A DNA stretch of 64,000 bases from Nonomuraea typhae (lineage in GTDB: Bacteria > Actinomycetota > Actinomycetes > Streptosporangiales > Streptosporangiaceae), in NCBI RefSeq assembly GCF_009760925.1, contig NZ_VRLV01000003.1, positions 310,001 through 374,000 on the forward strand, given 5' to 3'. The notes under the pieces are model-generated. The model was not told the DNA's origin. It worked only from the letters and a program-made list of their open reading frames with translations, and ran no database searches. Shown piece by piece: positions 16,796 through 25,788 of this stretch (position 1 is its first letter; each line of letters opens with the position of its first letter). The position numbers and the translations under genes are program-made.

Positions 16796-19700
16796 TCACC
16801 CGCAGGAGGTGGAGCTTGCGCCGGGGCCCGCGTCCGGGAGGTAGCGGCGGCGCTCGGCCTCGGTGAAGGAACGGCCGGCCAGTCGGCACACCTCCTGCAC
16901 GAGGCCCGCTTCCGTGCCGCCCAGATTCCACAGGTACACCTCGCCGCCGGCGCCGCCGGTAGCGAGGGTCTGTCCGTCGGGGCTGACGGCGATGGCCGTA
17001 ACCAGCCCGGTCGTGCTGGAGATCGGGGCGCCGACCTGTGTGCCGGTGCGGAGGTCCCACAGCCGTACCGACACCTTGTCATCGGAGCCGGTCGCCGTCT
17101 CCAGCACCGCCATCGCCAAGGTCTTGCCGCCGGCGTCGAACGACATGTCGAGGATGCTCTCGCCGTAGACGCTGATGGCGGGATATCGGAGCCTGCGCGT
17201 GGCGGTGTCCCATACCTGGACCGTCGAGCCCTCGGCATGGTCGCCCGCGACGGCGGTCCCGAGCATCGTGCCGTCCGGGCTGAAGGTGATCGGCCAGGCT
17301 GTGTCCTGTTGCCTGGCGAAGGCCGGGCCGAGTGGGGCGGCGGTGGCCCGGTCTCTGAGCTGGATCTCCGACTCCGTGTAGAAGCCCCCCGAGGTGGTGT
17401 CGACCCGGTATTGACGTGCGACGGCCAGGGCGTCGCCGCCGGGACTGGGAATGATGAGGTAGTCGTCGTCCGACTGCCCCGACGCCGGTGTCTTGATCGG
17501 CTGCCGGGTCGCGGCGTCCCACGTCTCCAGCCGCAGTTCGTCCTCGCCGTGCACCGTCTGGGTCATCGACGTGGCGGCCAGAGATCTGCCGTGGTCGGTG
17601 AAGGTGACGAGATAGCTCGACGTCGAGGTCTTGGAGGAGTCTTTGCGAGTCAGCTCGCCGAGTGGTGTCCGGTCCGCCGCGTTCCACAGTTGGACTGTGG
17701 CGGGCTTGCCGGGCCACGTCTTCGGGTGGGAGGACCCGCCGGTGGCCAGCATCCGGCCGTCGCGGCTGAAGGCCACCGAAGCGGTGCCGCCGTTGCCGGT
17801 CCTGATGGGTGTGCCCCGAGGTCTCAGGGAGGCGGTGTTCCACAGTTGCACGGTTGCCAGCGCGTCGTTGTCGCGCCCGTCGGTGGCGTTACCGGTGATG
17901 GCGGCGAGGATGGTGCCGTCCGGGCTGAAGGCCAGCGACTCCACGACGCCGGTGTAGCTGGCCAGCGGCGCGCTCACCGGCCGTCGGCTCGCCACGTCCC
18001 AGAGCCGCGCTGTCCCGCCCTCTGCGGCGGCCAGCGTCATCCCATCGGCGCTGAACGCCAGGGCGCCGACCGCCGCGGCCGAGTCGGCGAGCGAGACGGC
18101 TGCGGGCACGGTGGCGTCCAGATCCCACACCCGGGTCGCCGCCTGCTTGCCCTTCCCCTCGTGAAGGGCGAGCAGTCCTCCGACAGGGCTGAAGGCCACG
18201 GCCGAGGCCATCCGGGACGACACAGCGGGCAGCGCTTCGCGGGATGCGACATCCCATACCCACACCTTGCTGGTATACCCGCCCGAGTCGCCGAATCCCG
18301 TACGATTACCCACCTGGGCGGCGAGTCTTCGTCCGTCTGCGTCGAAGCTGAAGGTGTCGACGGAGTCGATCTCGGCAGGCAACGGCAGCCGGACCAGGGC
18401 GCCGGTTCTGGTGTCCCATAGTCGCGCGGTCGCCCGCTCGTCCTGGGTGTTTCCCGTCCCGATGGCGATCGTGTGCCCGTCAGGACTGAAGGCGAGCGCT
18501 CCAATGATGGAGTTGTATGCGGGGTTGTCGGTGTAGTCCACGATGGCGCGTCCTGCCGGCCGTCGGGTGGCCACGTCCCACAACTGCACGTCGGGCACCT
18601 TCTCATCGCCCGGCCCCTGTCCGGCGACCGCCAGGGTCCGGCCGTCGGGGCTGAAGGCCAGCAAGTACGTGCAGTCCTCACGCGTGGCGAGCGGGCCGCC
18701 CAGGGGCTGACGAGTGGCCACATCCCAGAGCTGGACCGCCCCTCTGCGGCCGATGCCGCTCGCGTTGTAGGAGTCGGTCCCGACAGCGAGGATCTTGCCA
18801 TCGGGGCTGAAGGCAAGGGACGACGACTGGACGCCCTGGGTTCGCAGGAGGGCAAGCTCCGGCCGCAGCGATGCGATCTTGAGCGGGAGCATCAGGTCCG
18901 CCGGTCGTGGAGACAGCCTCCAGGCCGCCACGGTGAGCAGGCGCGACAGCACCGGATCGCTGTGGGCGGACGTCTGCGCCTCGCTCAGAAGCTGCCGGGA
19001 CAGGGCGAGGTCACGCTGCCGGTCGGCCTCGCCCAGAGCCGCCAGCAGGCGGCCGGAGATCACGGCGGCGATGACGAGGAGGACCGCCAGCGACGCGGTC
19101 AGCAGAGTGCGGACCCGATGGCGCCGGCGGATGCTTCTGCGCTCGGCGGCGGCCAGGGCGAGACCGGCGTCCAGGAACGCCTGCTCCAGCGCGTCCAACC
19201 CGGTCGCGGTCCGCGCGGCGGCCAGGCGGGTGTCGCGGTAGAGGAAGGCCGGATCCCGGCCGTGCGTGTCCCACTCGATGGCGTCCTGATGCAGCCGGCC
19301 GAGCAGGATCTGCGCCGCCTGGTCCTCCTCCAGCCACCCGCGCAGCCTAGGCCACGATCGCAGCAGGACATCGTGCGCGATCTCCGCGGAGTCCTCGTTG
19401 AGGACGACGAGCCGCTTGGCCGCGAACGCCTCCAGCACCTCCAGGTCCGTCCCGCCGGCGAGCCCCGGACGGCTGACCCGCCGCCGCGCCACTCGAGCGT
19501 CGCGGGTCACGACGGTCAGCCGTCTGAACACGGCGCTCGCGACCTGCCGTCGCTCCGGCGGAAAAGCGAGGTAGACGGACTCGGCGCTCGTCTGCACGGC
19601 GTGCGCGACCCCGCCGGCCAGGCCGTATCCGCGAGTGGTCAGCCGGTCGCCGGTACGATTCTCCCACGTGGCGAGCATCGTCTGCGATAACAGCGGCAGG

Positions 19701-21196
19701 GACCCCGCCTCGAACGTGCCCGCCTGCCCGAGCTCGGCGAGGATCGTGTCGGTGAGCCCGGGCTCGATGGTCAAGCCGGCCGCCTCGGCGGGGCCGACGA
19801 TGGCACGCCTGAGCTCGGACTCGGTCATCGGGCCGACCACGAATTGGCCGTTTCTCATGGCGGCGGCCAGCAGCGGGTGGGCCGCGCACCGGTCGAGGAA
19901 GTCGCTGCGGACGGCCAGGACCACGATCGCCGCCGGGCTCGCGTCCGGTCCGCTGCGGGTGGCGGCCGCCGCGTGCAACGCCGTGATGAACGGCTGCGCG
20001 TCGTCGTGGTCGAAGACCTCCTCGAACTGGTCGACGACCAGCAGCAGCCGCTCCGCCGACCGGGACAGCGCCGCCTGCCGTACCAGAAGGGCGGCGTCCG
20101 CGGGCCGGGCGGCAAGCGCGTCGCGTACGGCGGCGCCGTCGGTGCCGGACAGCAGCGCCAGCCGGGTGGCCAGTTCTTCCAGTGGCGACATCGTGGGCGT
20201 CATGACGATCCGGGGCCAGGTGGCCGCCTGCGGGCGCAAGGAGCCTCGGGCCACCGCGGGCAGCAGCCCGGCCTGGATGAGGGAGGACTTGCCGACGCCC
20301 GACGAGCCGGAGACGATGACCATCGGCAAGCCGTCGAGCTGCTCGGCCACCTTGCCGACCAGTTCCGCGGTGAGCTGCTCACGGCCGTAGAAGATCTCCG
20401 TCTCGGTCTCGCCGAACGGATGCAGCCCGCGGTAGGGCGGCTCGTGTGCCCATCGCGGCCCGGGCGCCGCCCCGTCCTGGCCCGCGAGGGTGCGGCGTCT
20501 GATGGCGGCGATGTCATCACGCAGCAGCCGGGTGTGGGTCGCCTCGGTGCGCAGCAGATCCACGATCAGGCGGTGTTCCGCCCCGCGTTCGTCGATCCCC
20601 CGCTGGATCGTCGCCAACGCGGCGGAGATCTCCTCCAGCAGGAACGCGAACTCGCCGAAATCCCGGCCGAGTTCGGCGAACCCCTTGGTCAGGTGGGACT
20701 GCAGGCCGCGGTCGCCGAGCTCCACCGCCTCCGACAACGCGGTTCCCGCCGCGTCAGTGGCGCGCAGAACCGCGGCGAGGTCGGCCCTCAGCTCTTCTGC
20801 GGCAGGTCCGCCGCCGGCGAGCGTCTGGACGATCCGGTCCTGGATCTCGTCCTCGGCCTCCTCCCTGGTGCCCTCACGGAGTTTCGCGACCCCGGCCTTC
20901 AGGACGTCGGTCAGCACGTTGCCGCCGACGGCGGCGAGCACACCGACGCCGGCCAGCGCCACCGTCCCACTCACGCTCGCGGCGGCGGCCAGCAGCGGCC
21001 CGAACGCTCCGGCGCACAGCAGCCCGAGCACCGTCGGCCCCGACCAGCGTCGCGCGCCGACGCCGGCGGTGCCCGCCAGCCTGCCCAGGCGATGCCGGAT
21101 GCCCTCCTGCATCTGCCGGATCCGCGTTTCCGGCGGCGGGCCCACGACTTCCACGATGTCGAATATGACTGATGAGCCCCGAATGAGCGATAGCAC
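16796..21196 (-). CDS. STAND NTPase (nSTAND1) with about 13 WD40-like repeats
   Basis: This is a 1466-residue signalling ATPase. Residues 54-99 form two hydrophobic segments, 100-240 are helical, and 254-272 carry the nSTAND1 entry motif PYRGLHPFGETETEIFYGRE. Walker A is GSSGVGKS (297-304) and Walker B is LLLVVDQFEE (384-393). A winged-helix-like region leads to a membrane helix at 698-716. From about 785 to 1430 I count some 13 blades of the FSPDG type. STAND proteins sense a ligand with the repeats, assemble on ATP and fire an N-terminal effector; some are antiphage. Here the effector would be membrane-active by inference. The GTG start is uncertain. Confidence 0.88.
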   Translation of the reverse strand: MLSLIRGSSVIFDIVEVVGPPPETRIRQMQEGIRHRLGRLAGTAGVGARRWSGPTVLGLLCAGAFGPLLAAAASVSGTVALAGVGVLAAVGGNVLTDVLKAGVAKLREGTREEAEDEIQDRIVQTLAGGGPAAEELRADLAAVLRATDAAGTALSEAVELGDRGLQSHLTKGFAELGRDFGEFAFLLEEISAALATIQRGIDERGAEHRLIVDLLRTEATHTRLLRDDIAAIRRRTLAGQDGAAPGPRWAHEPPYRGLHPFGETETEIFYGREQLTAELVGKVAEQLDGLPMVIVSGSSGVGKSSLIQAGLLPAVARGSLRPQAATWPRIVMTPTMSPLEELATRLALLSGTDGAAVRDALAARPADAALLVRQAALSRSAERLLLVVDQFEEVFDHDDAQPFITALHAAAATRSGPDASPAAIVVLAVRSDFLDRCAAHPLLAAAMRNGQFVVGPMTESELRRAIVGPAEAAGLTIEPGLTDTILAELGQAGTFEAGSLPLLSQTMLATWENRTGDRLTTRGYGLAGGVAHAVQTSAESVYLAFPPERRQVASAVFRRLTVVTRDARVARRRVSRPGLAGGTDLEVLEAFAAKRLVVLNEDSAEIAHDVLLRSWPRLRGWLEEDQAAQILLGRLHQDAIEWDTHGRDPAFLYRDTRLAAARTATGLDALEQAFLDAGLALAAAERRSIRRRHRVRTLLTASLAVLLVIAAVISGRLLAALGEADRQRDLALSRQLLSEAQTSAHSDPVLSRLLTVAAWRLSPRPADLMLPLKIASLRPELALLRTQGVQSSSLAFSPDGKILAVGTDSYNASGIGRRGAVQLWDVATRQPLGGPLATREDCTYLLAFSPDGRTLAVAGQGPGDEKVPDVQLWDVATRRPAGRAIVDYTDNPAYNSIIGALAFSPDGHTIAIGTGNTQDERATARLWDTRTGALVRLPLPAEIDSVDTFSFDADGRRLAAQVGNRTGFGDSGGYTSKVWVWDVASREALPAVSSRMASAVAFSPVGGLLALHEGKGKQAATRVWDLDATVPAAVSLADSAAAVGALAFSADGMTLAAAEGGTARLWDVASRRPVSAPLASYTGVVESLAFSPDGTILAAITGNATDGRDNDALATVQLWNTASLRPRGTPIRTGNGGTASVAFSRDGRMLATGGSSHPKTWPGKPATVQLWNAADRTPLGELTRKDSSKTSTSSYLVTFTDHGRSLAATSMTQTVHGEDELRLETWDAATRQPIKTPASGQSDDDYLIIPSPGGDALAVARQYRVDTTSGGFYTESEIQLRDRATAAPLGPAFARQQDTAWPITFSPDGTMLGTAVAGDHAEGSTVQVWDTATRRLRYPAISVYGESILDMSFDAGGKTLAMAVLETATGSDDKVSVRLWDLRTGTQVGAPISSTTGLVTAIAVSPDGQTLATGGAGGEVYLWNLGGTEAGLVQEVCRLAGRSFTEAERRRYLPDAGPGASSTSCG

Positions 21197-21372
21197 TGCT
21201 CGTGGATCTCGTCGCGCACGCGAGCAGGGGCGCCCCGCAAAGCCCGGGGACCTGCCGGCCGATAGTAATGGAGCCGCAGGTCAGATCTGCGCACGCCCGC
21301 GGGCATCCGGTGGTCACCGTCAAAGATCACTCGACCTCGTACATGCGAGACTTGAGCAGATCCTTGGCGTCC

Positions 21373-21723
21373 TCAAGGCGCATGTGAACGACCGATCCAG
21401 GCACCTGCCTCGCGCAGCGTCTCCTCAACCGATCTCCGTACCTCAGCCGCGGGGTCCTCCCCGGCCCACCCCAGCCAGTGGTCCGCCTCGCTCAACGCAC
21501 GGAAGTCATCGGCAATCGGTCCATGCCCGGGATTGGCCGCATGCTCCCCGGTCGGCCGTCCATCGTCCCCGGCTTTCCAGCACCCGACGATCGCCTCCGG
21601 CGGCACATTCCCTGAGGCGTCGCGAATCTGCCGGTGGTCGATCGCGTAGACATACCCACCCGGCTGCGCCGATGCCTGCTCCAGAACCTGCCGCGGCACT
21701 TCCCGCCGCACCCACTTCTCCAC
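21373..21723 (-). CDS. Hypothetical protein upstream of the STAND gene
   Basis: GTG 21723 is preceded by GGAGGAGGCGGCGC, a strong ribosome-binding site; an upstream ATG at 21753 adds only glycine-rich sequence. The 116-residue product (VEKWVRREVPRQVLEQASAQ) is soluble. It contains PPEAIVGCWKAGDDGRPTGE and a helical C-terminus (AAEVRRSVEETLREAGAW). I do not recognise the family. It lies 176 bp upstream of the STAND gene on the same strand and could be co-transcribed, which makes it a candidate partner. Confidence 0.55.
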   Translation of the reverse strand: MEKWVRREVPRQVLEQASAQPGGYVYAIDHRQIRDASGNVPPEAIVGCWKAGDDGRPTGEHAANPGHGPIADDFRALSEADHWLGWAGEDPAAEVRRSVEETLREAGAWIGRSHAP

Positions 21724-21753
21724 CGCGCCGCCTCCTCCACGAACCCTCAGCAC

Positions 21754-22920
21754 ACAGATCCCCAGGGCCTACCAGACCTGACGGCACACGTCCAGGGCCC
21801 GGCTCCCGCCCCATCCGGCTCCCCTCCGGTCGGCACCGGCCAGAACCCGCCGCTCACTTCCCCTCTCGCCTTCCCTGCCGGGCGCAGCGACTGCATCACC
21901 GTGTACCGGCGGCCTGGGGGCACTCCTGCCCTGGTCGACAGCGGCACCGGCAACGACCCAAGCATCATCCTCAACACAGGAGACCCCGTGATCAACTGCG
22001 GCCGAGCGTCCGGGCCTCACCAGGCAGCCGCAGGGGTGACCGGGCCGCCAGGTGAAGGCCGGACCCGGTCGCCATAGTGTGGTCGCGAGTCGCGCCACTG
22101 GGCGCCGTGGCCGAACTGTGGGAGTGCTGTTTCACAAGTCGGAGTAGCCAGCCGGGTAGCTGACGTCTCCCCCAGTGGCGCCTTGCCGGCCTACCGGTGC
22201 TGGGTGTCGCCGTCCTACGAGGCCGCGGCGGGCCGAAGGCGAGGCGGTGGGGAGAATAGCCGACCGGAACCTCGGCGATCAGTGCGCCGGTGCCCCGTGG
22301 CGTGGGCGGACCGGAGCCGGGCATGACGAGCACCCGCGCGGTCATGGGACGCGGGCTTGGCGGACCCGCCGGACACCAGATCAGCAAGGCTCAGCCCCCC
22401 GCCCCCGTCGGCCGGGCACAGGCCAAGCCGGCAAGACGGGCGCGAAACCCGAACCCAGGGACGGAAGGCGGAGAAGGGACTGGAGGGAAGGCTTCGGCGC
22501 TCCTTCAGGGTGAGACCGGCGGGGACGCGCAGGGGTGCATTACCAGCGCAGTGTGCGTCACCACCGCAGTCCCGGCAACAGCCGCCCCCACCCGGGACCC
22601 GGCCACCGCCCCAACCCGGGCCCAGCCGCCGGGTGCCGGCCTCCCGGCCGCTACCGTTCTGGCGTGTCATCACGCCATCGCCCCAGCTCAGCCTCCGGCC
22701 TGGCAGGCCACCCCACACACCGCCCGAGCACATCGCCTTCCTCGTTTGCCGCTTCGATGCCTACCTGCGACAGCCCGTTCTATGCGGACGCCGCCAGTCG
22801 ATGACTTTGAGGTCAGTACGTACGACGTTGAGCCCGCCGGCCGTACGCGACGGCGACGCGCACACATCGAGGCGGCCATAGCGGTCCGGGGCGGAGCCGG
22901 TACGGCCGGCCGGCAGCGGC
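21754..22920. other. 1.17-kb stretch without a convincing gene
   Basis: Several open frames cross this region on both strands, but none combines a ribosome-binding site, a plausible start and natural residue composition. The part at 22092-22181 is bounded by an 11-bp inverted repeat. The part at 22400-22520 is unusually rich in G and A on the plus strand, which recalls structured RNA or intron debris more than protein coding. The right end is the 3' flank of ridA. Confidence 0.35.
22092..22181 (+). repeat. Inverted repeat enclosing a possible structured RNA
   Basis: GCGCCACTGGG at 22092-22102 is the perfect reverse complement of CCCAGTGGCGC at 22171-22181. The 68 bases between contain smaller self-complementary pieces. 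The repeat sits in a gene-free stretch. The pairing is seen directly; an RNA function is only a possibility. Confidence 0.35.
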
Positions 22921-23304
22921 TCAGGCGCCGGCTGGACCCCGGACGGCCCCGTCGACCCATGCGATCACGTCCAGTTCGATGCGCAGCGGCGGATAGAGCG
23001 TCGCACCGATGGTGGTCCGGGCCGGGCGTGTCCGGGGAAATTCCGCCAGCCACACTTCGTTGTAGGCGTCGAAGTCGTTCATGTCCGCCAGATAGGCCGT
23101 GACCTTCAGGATGTGATGAGTCTGAGCACCGGCGTCGGACAGAACTTTCCGCACGTTGTCGAAGGCTTTGCCGGCCTCGTCCTGAAACGTTCCGCCGACG
23201 GGACGCCAGTGTTCGTCGACGCCGATCTGACCCGAGAGCAGCAGGAGGTCCCCCTGACGGCGGTAGGACGGGGCGGGCGGTGAGGGAACGTCGTGGTGGT
23301 TCAT
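22921..23304 (-). CDS. RidA family (YjgF/UK114) enamine/imine deaminase-like protein
   Basis: The 127-residue product matches the RidA fold along its length: LLLLSGQIGVDEHWRPVGG, QDEAGKAFDNVRKVLSDAGA, LKVTAYLADMNDFDAYNEVW, and PARTTIGATLYPPLRIELDVIA. The Arg of the PARTT motif and the Glu of IELD, which bind substrate in the family, are present. RidA enzymes hydrolyse reactive 2-aminoacrylate and related imines. The gene follows the FAD oxidase gene with a one-base TGATG overlap, so the imino acids that enzyme releases are the likely substrates. Confidence 0.9.
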   Translation of the reverse strand: MNHHDVPSPPAPSYRRQGDLLLLSGQIGVDEHWRPVGGTFQDEAGKAFDNVRKVLSDAGAQTHHILKVTAYLADMNDFDAYNEVWLAEFPRTRPARTTIGATLYPPLRIELDVIAWVDGAVRGPAGA

Positions 23305-24554
23305 CAGAGTCTCCCGGCGAGTTGGAACGGCAGCAACCGCTCCGGAACGGTTCGGTTTTCGATCATGTCGGCGATCGCCTCGCCGGTGGCGGGCGCCAGA
23401 GTGACGCCGAGCATGCCGTGGCCGGTGGCCAGATACATGCCCGGAAGCTCCGGTACCGGTCCCAGGAAGGGCAGGCTGTCCGGGGTCGCCGGTCGGAGCC
23501 CGGCTCGGCCCGCGCGCCCGTAGTTCTCCTCGGCAGGACGCCAATCGGCGAGGTAACTTCGCGCGCCCTCCACGATCTGGCGGATTCGCCGTGGATCGGC
23601 CGACGCGGTGCGCGATCCACCGAGTTCGAGCACACCGGCGATGCGCAGCCACCGGGCAAGAGGGGTGATTCCGATCTTGTCTTCGGCGGCGTACAGCGCG
23701 TGGCGCGGGCGGTGCCCCTCACCGAGCAGGTCAATCGCGTACCCCTTGGCCGGGACGACGGGCAGGCGCACTCCCAGCGGTGCGAGCACGGAGTTGGAGG
23801 CGGCCCCGAGAGCGACCACGGCGATGTCCGCGCGCACGGGCCCGGCCGGCGTGTCCAGCCGCCAGCCATCGCCGTCCCTGCTCATCGCCGTGACCGGCGT
23901 GTGGTCCAGGATTGCGCCGCCGAGGCCGCGCAGGCGTTCGGCCAGGCCCGCGGTGAGGGACAGGGGGTCGACGTGGCGGTCGATCGACATCCGCAGCGCC
24001 GCCCCCACGGTGCCGCTGATCGCCGGTTCGCGCTCGCGGGCCTCCGCCGGGCCGAGAAACTCGACCTCGCCCTGATAGCCGCGCCGTTGCAACGCTTGAA
24101 TCGATTCCTGGAAGTCGGAGAGGCCGTCACGATCACGGGCGAGGGCGAGCAGGCCGGCGCCGTGCATCTCGAAACTCACCCCGTCGGTGCGGTACGCGTC
24201 GAAGAGGTCGAGGGTGTTCTGGTTGAGGTCGAGCAGCGCACGAACACCGCGGTCGAAAACCGCGGGCGAGGAAGCAGACCGGAATCGCCACAGCCAACGC
24301 AGCCACGAGGCGTCCAGTCGCGCCTTGATGACGAGCGCACCATCGGGACGAAGTGCGTGCCGCAGTCCGGTGCGCAGAACGCCGGGAGCCGAGAGGGGGA
24401 CCGACAGCGAAGGGGTGATCCAACCGCCGTTGGCCGCGGAGGCACCGTCACCGACCCGTCCCGCGTCCAGCACGGTGACCTCGAAACCGCGGCGGGTCAG
24501 GCTCCACGCGCACGCCAGCCCGATGACCCCGCCACCGACGACCGAGACTTTCAT
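23304..24554 (-). CDS. FAD-dependent D-amino acid dehydrogenase/oxidase (DadA-like)
   Basis: The 416-residue flavoprotein opens with the Rossmann motif VVGGGVIGLACAWSLTRRGFEVTVLDAG. It contains NGGWITPSL after the FAD site, a central DAO substrate domain, and the C-terminal FAD motif LPGMYLATGHGMLGVTLAPATGEAIADMI. This is the layout of DadA-type D-amino acid dehydrogenases and related glycine/hydroxyproline oxidases. Coupling to RidA, with the stop and start overlapping, supports oxidation of an amino acid to an imine that RidA then hydrolyses. The exact substrate cannot be read from sequence. Confidence 0.88.
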   Translation of the reverse strand: MKVSVVGGGVIGLACAWSLTRRGFEVTVLDAGRVGDGASAANGGWITPSLSVPLSAPGVLRTGLRHALRPDGALVIKARLDASWLRWLWRFRSASSPAVFDRGVRALLDLNQNTLDLFDAYRTDGVSFEMHGAGLLALARDRDGLSDFQESIQALQRRGYQGEVEFLGPAEAREREPAISGTVGAALRMSIDRHVDPLSLTAGLAERLRGLGGAILDHTPVTAMSRDGDGWRLDTPAGPVRADIAVVALGAASNSVLAPLGVRLPVVPAKGYAIDLLGEGHRPRHALYAAEDKIGITPLARWLRIAGVLELGGSRTASADPRRIRQIVEGARSYLADWRPAEENYGRAGRAGLRPATPDSLPFLGPVPELPGMYLATGHGMLGVTLAPATGEAIADMIENRTVPERLLPFQLAGRL

Positions 24555-24694
24555 GAGTGCAGTCCATCCTCAGCTGTTCTTTCCACCAGCCCCAGGAGTG
24601 TCTCGCGGTTTCTTCCAGCGGGGATTTCGACAAGCGTCGACCGTTTCCCGCGCCGATGGCGACACCTGGCGGACTCATCCCCCGCACGGAAGCG

Positions 24695-25010
24695 CTACCT
24701 CTGTCTGTTGACAGGGAGGGTTCGCGGTTCTTGCCATGCGGATGAGCACGTCGTCGGTGCCGAAGGCGACGAGTTCGTGGACGCGGGGGCCGGCGGAGAA
24801 GACGATGCAGCCGAGCACGCGGGCGCGAGGCGGGGCCGAGGCCGAGGCGGCGGTTGACGTCGGCGATCGCGTTCAGATGGGCGTTGCCGTTGTTGGGCTT
24901 GCGCTTGAGCACGGTCAGCATGTGGGCGCGGGCGGCCGGCGTGATGGCCGGGAAGGAGCGGGGCTCCGTTCAGCGCCTCAAACGCGGTGATCATGAAACT
25001 GATCCATGAG
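24695..25010 (-). pseudogene. Degenerate coding sequence, family not recognised
   Basis: The minus strand carries protein-like pieces in shifting frames: MITAFEALNGAP, then ITPAARAHMLTVLKRKPNN followed by GNAHLNAIADVNRRLGLGP, then CIVFSAGPRVHELVAFGTDD. Joined, they would make a soluble protein of about 95 residues, but at least two frameshifts are needed. The piece immediately upstream of dadA could be a decayed gene. No family is recognised. Confidence 0.35.
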
Positions 25011-25621
25011 TAGCGGGATCGCGGGGGAAGAAACTTCAGCCAGCCCAGCCAGCCGACGAGACGCAGCGCGGCCAGACAGGTCTGCACCCACTGATGACAT
25101 TCTTCTTCCGGACGATTCGCCGTCACGGCGAACTTCCCTTCTCGATCACAGCGCCGGGCCTTCCGGCGGCCGCACGAAAGGTCTCGCCGGCCATCTCGAG
25201 AAGAGTTTCCGCAAGAACAGTAGAACGTCGCTGCGTCAACACAGGGCGGCAGAGAGCCGGGCGGAGGAGTCCTATACTCCCCGGGTCACGTTCCTTTCAC
25301 CCCGAGCGCGCTAGTCATCTCGGGAGGGATAAAACCCATCCAGGAGCTTATGGGCGATCCAGTTGCCTGATCTGTGTCGCCCACCTCGGGTCGCCGGCCC
25401 TCGCGCGTGGCTCCATCCATCCGCCGCTCCGCCGGCAGTCCTGAGACGTCCGCGCCCCGGTGGTCCGATGGGCGGTGTGCTCCAGATCCAGCCAGCCGCG
25501 TCCGAGCAGGTCTGGTTCACCTCTGCCAGGACCGCGGCGAGCAACGTGGCGCCGTCGAGCGAGGCTCTGGATCGGGACACGATGCTGGCGCGGTGCGGAA
25601 CCGGGCTCCTCGAAGACCTGC

Positions 25622-25654
25622 CTTCGCGCGCGTGCACGAAGCACGCGCGCGAAG
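25622..25654. terminator. Perfect 14-bp hairpin with 5-base loop
   Basis: CTTCGCGCGCGTGC at 25622-25635 is followed by ACGAA and its exact reverse complement at 25641-25654. With such a tight loop it should be very stable. It lies 135 bp beyond the stop of the minus-strand gene ending at 25789 and may terminate that operon. Confidence 0.55.
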
Positions 25655-25728
25655 TAATCGCCTATGGCTGAGACGCGTGCGGGAATCGGCGCCAAACCGG
25701 CGATCTTCGTTCGGTGCCTGAGCGTGCC

Positions 25729-25746
25729 TGACGCCGACAGGCGTCA
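25729..25746 (-). terminator. Short hairpin downstream of the 25789-26998 gene
   Basis: TGACGCC, a GACA loop and GGCGTCA form a perfect 7-bp stem about 40 bp after the stop codon at 25789 on the minus strand. It is a plausible first termination signal ahead of the stronger hairpin at 25622-25654. Confidence 0.4.
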
Positions 25747-25788
25747 TCGGTACGGCCCGCCCGGATGTCCTTCCTCCCCAGCGAGATA

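Larger units (their letters stand above)
25011..25788. other. 778-bp stretch with two hairpins and no clear gene
   Basis: Open frames exist on both strands but look like chance frames of high-GC DNA. The stretch holds two hairpins, annotated separately at 25622-25654 and 25729-25746. I see no other feature. Confidence 0.4.

Noticed and set aside
22200-22920. Group II intron with reverse transcriptase
   Set aside because: No domain V hairpin and no reverse-transcriptase frame were found; only the general look of structured RNA remains.
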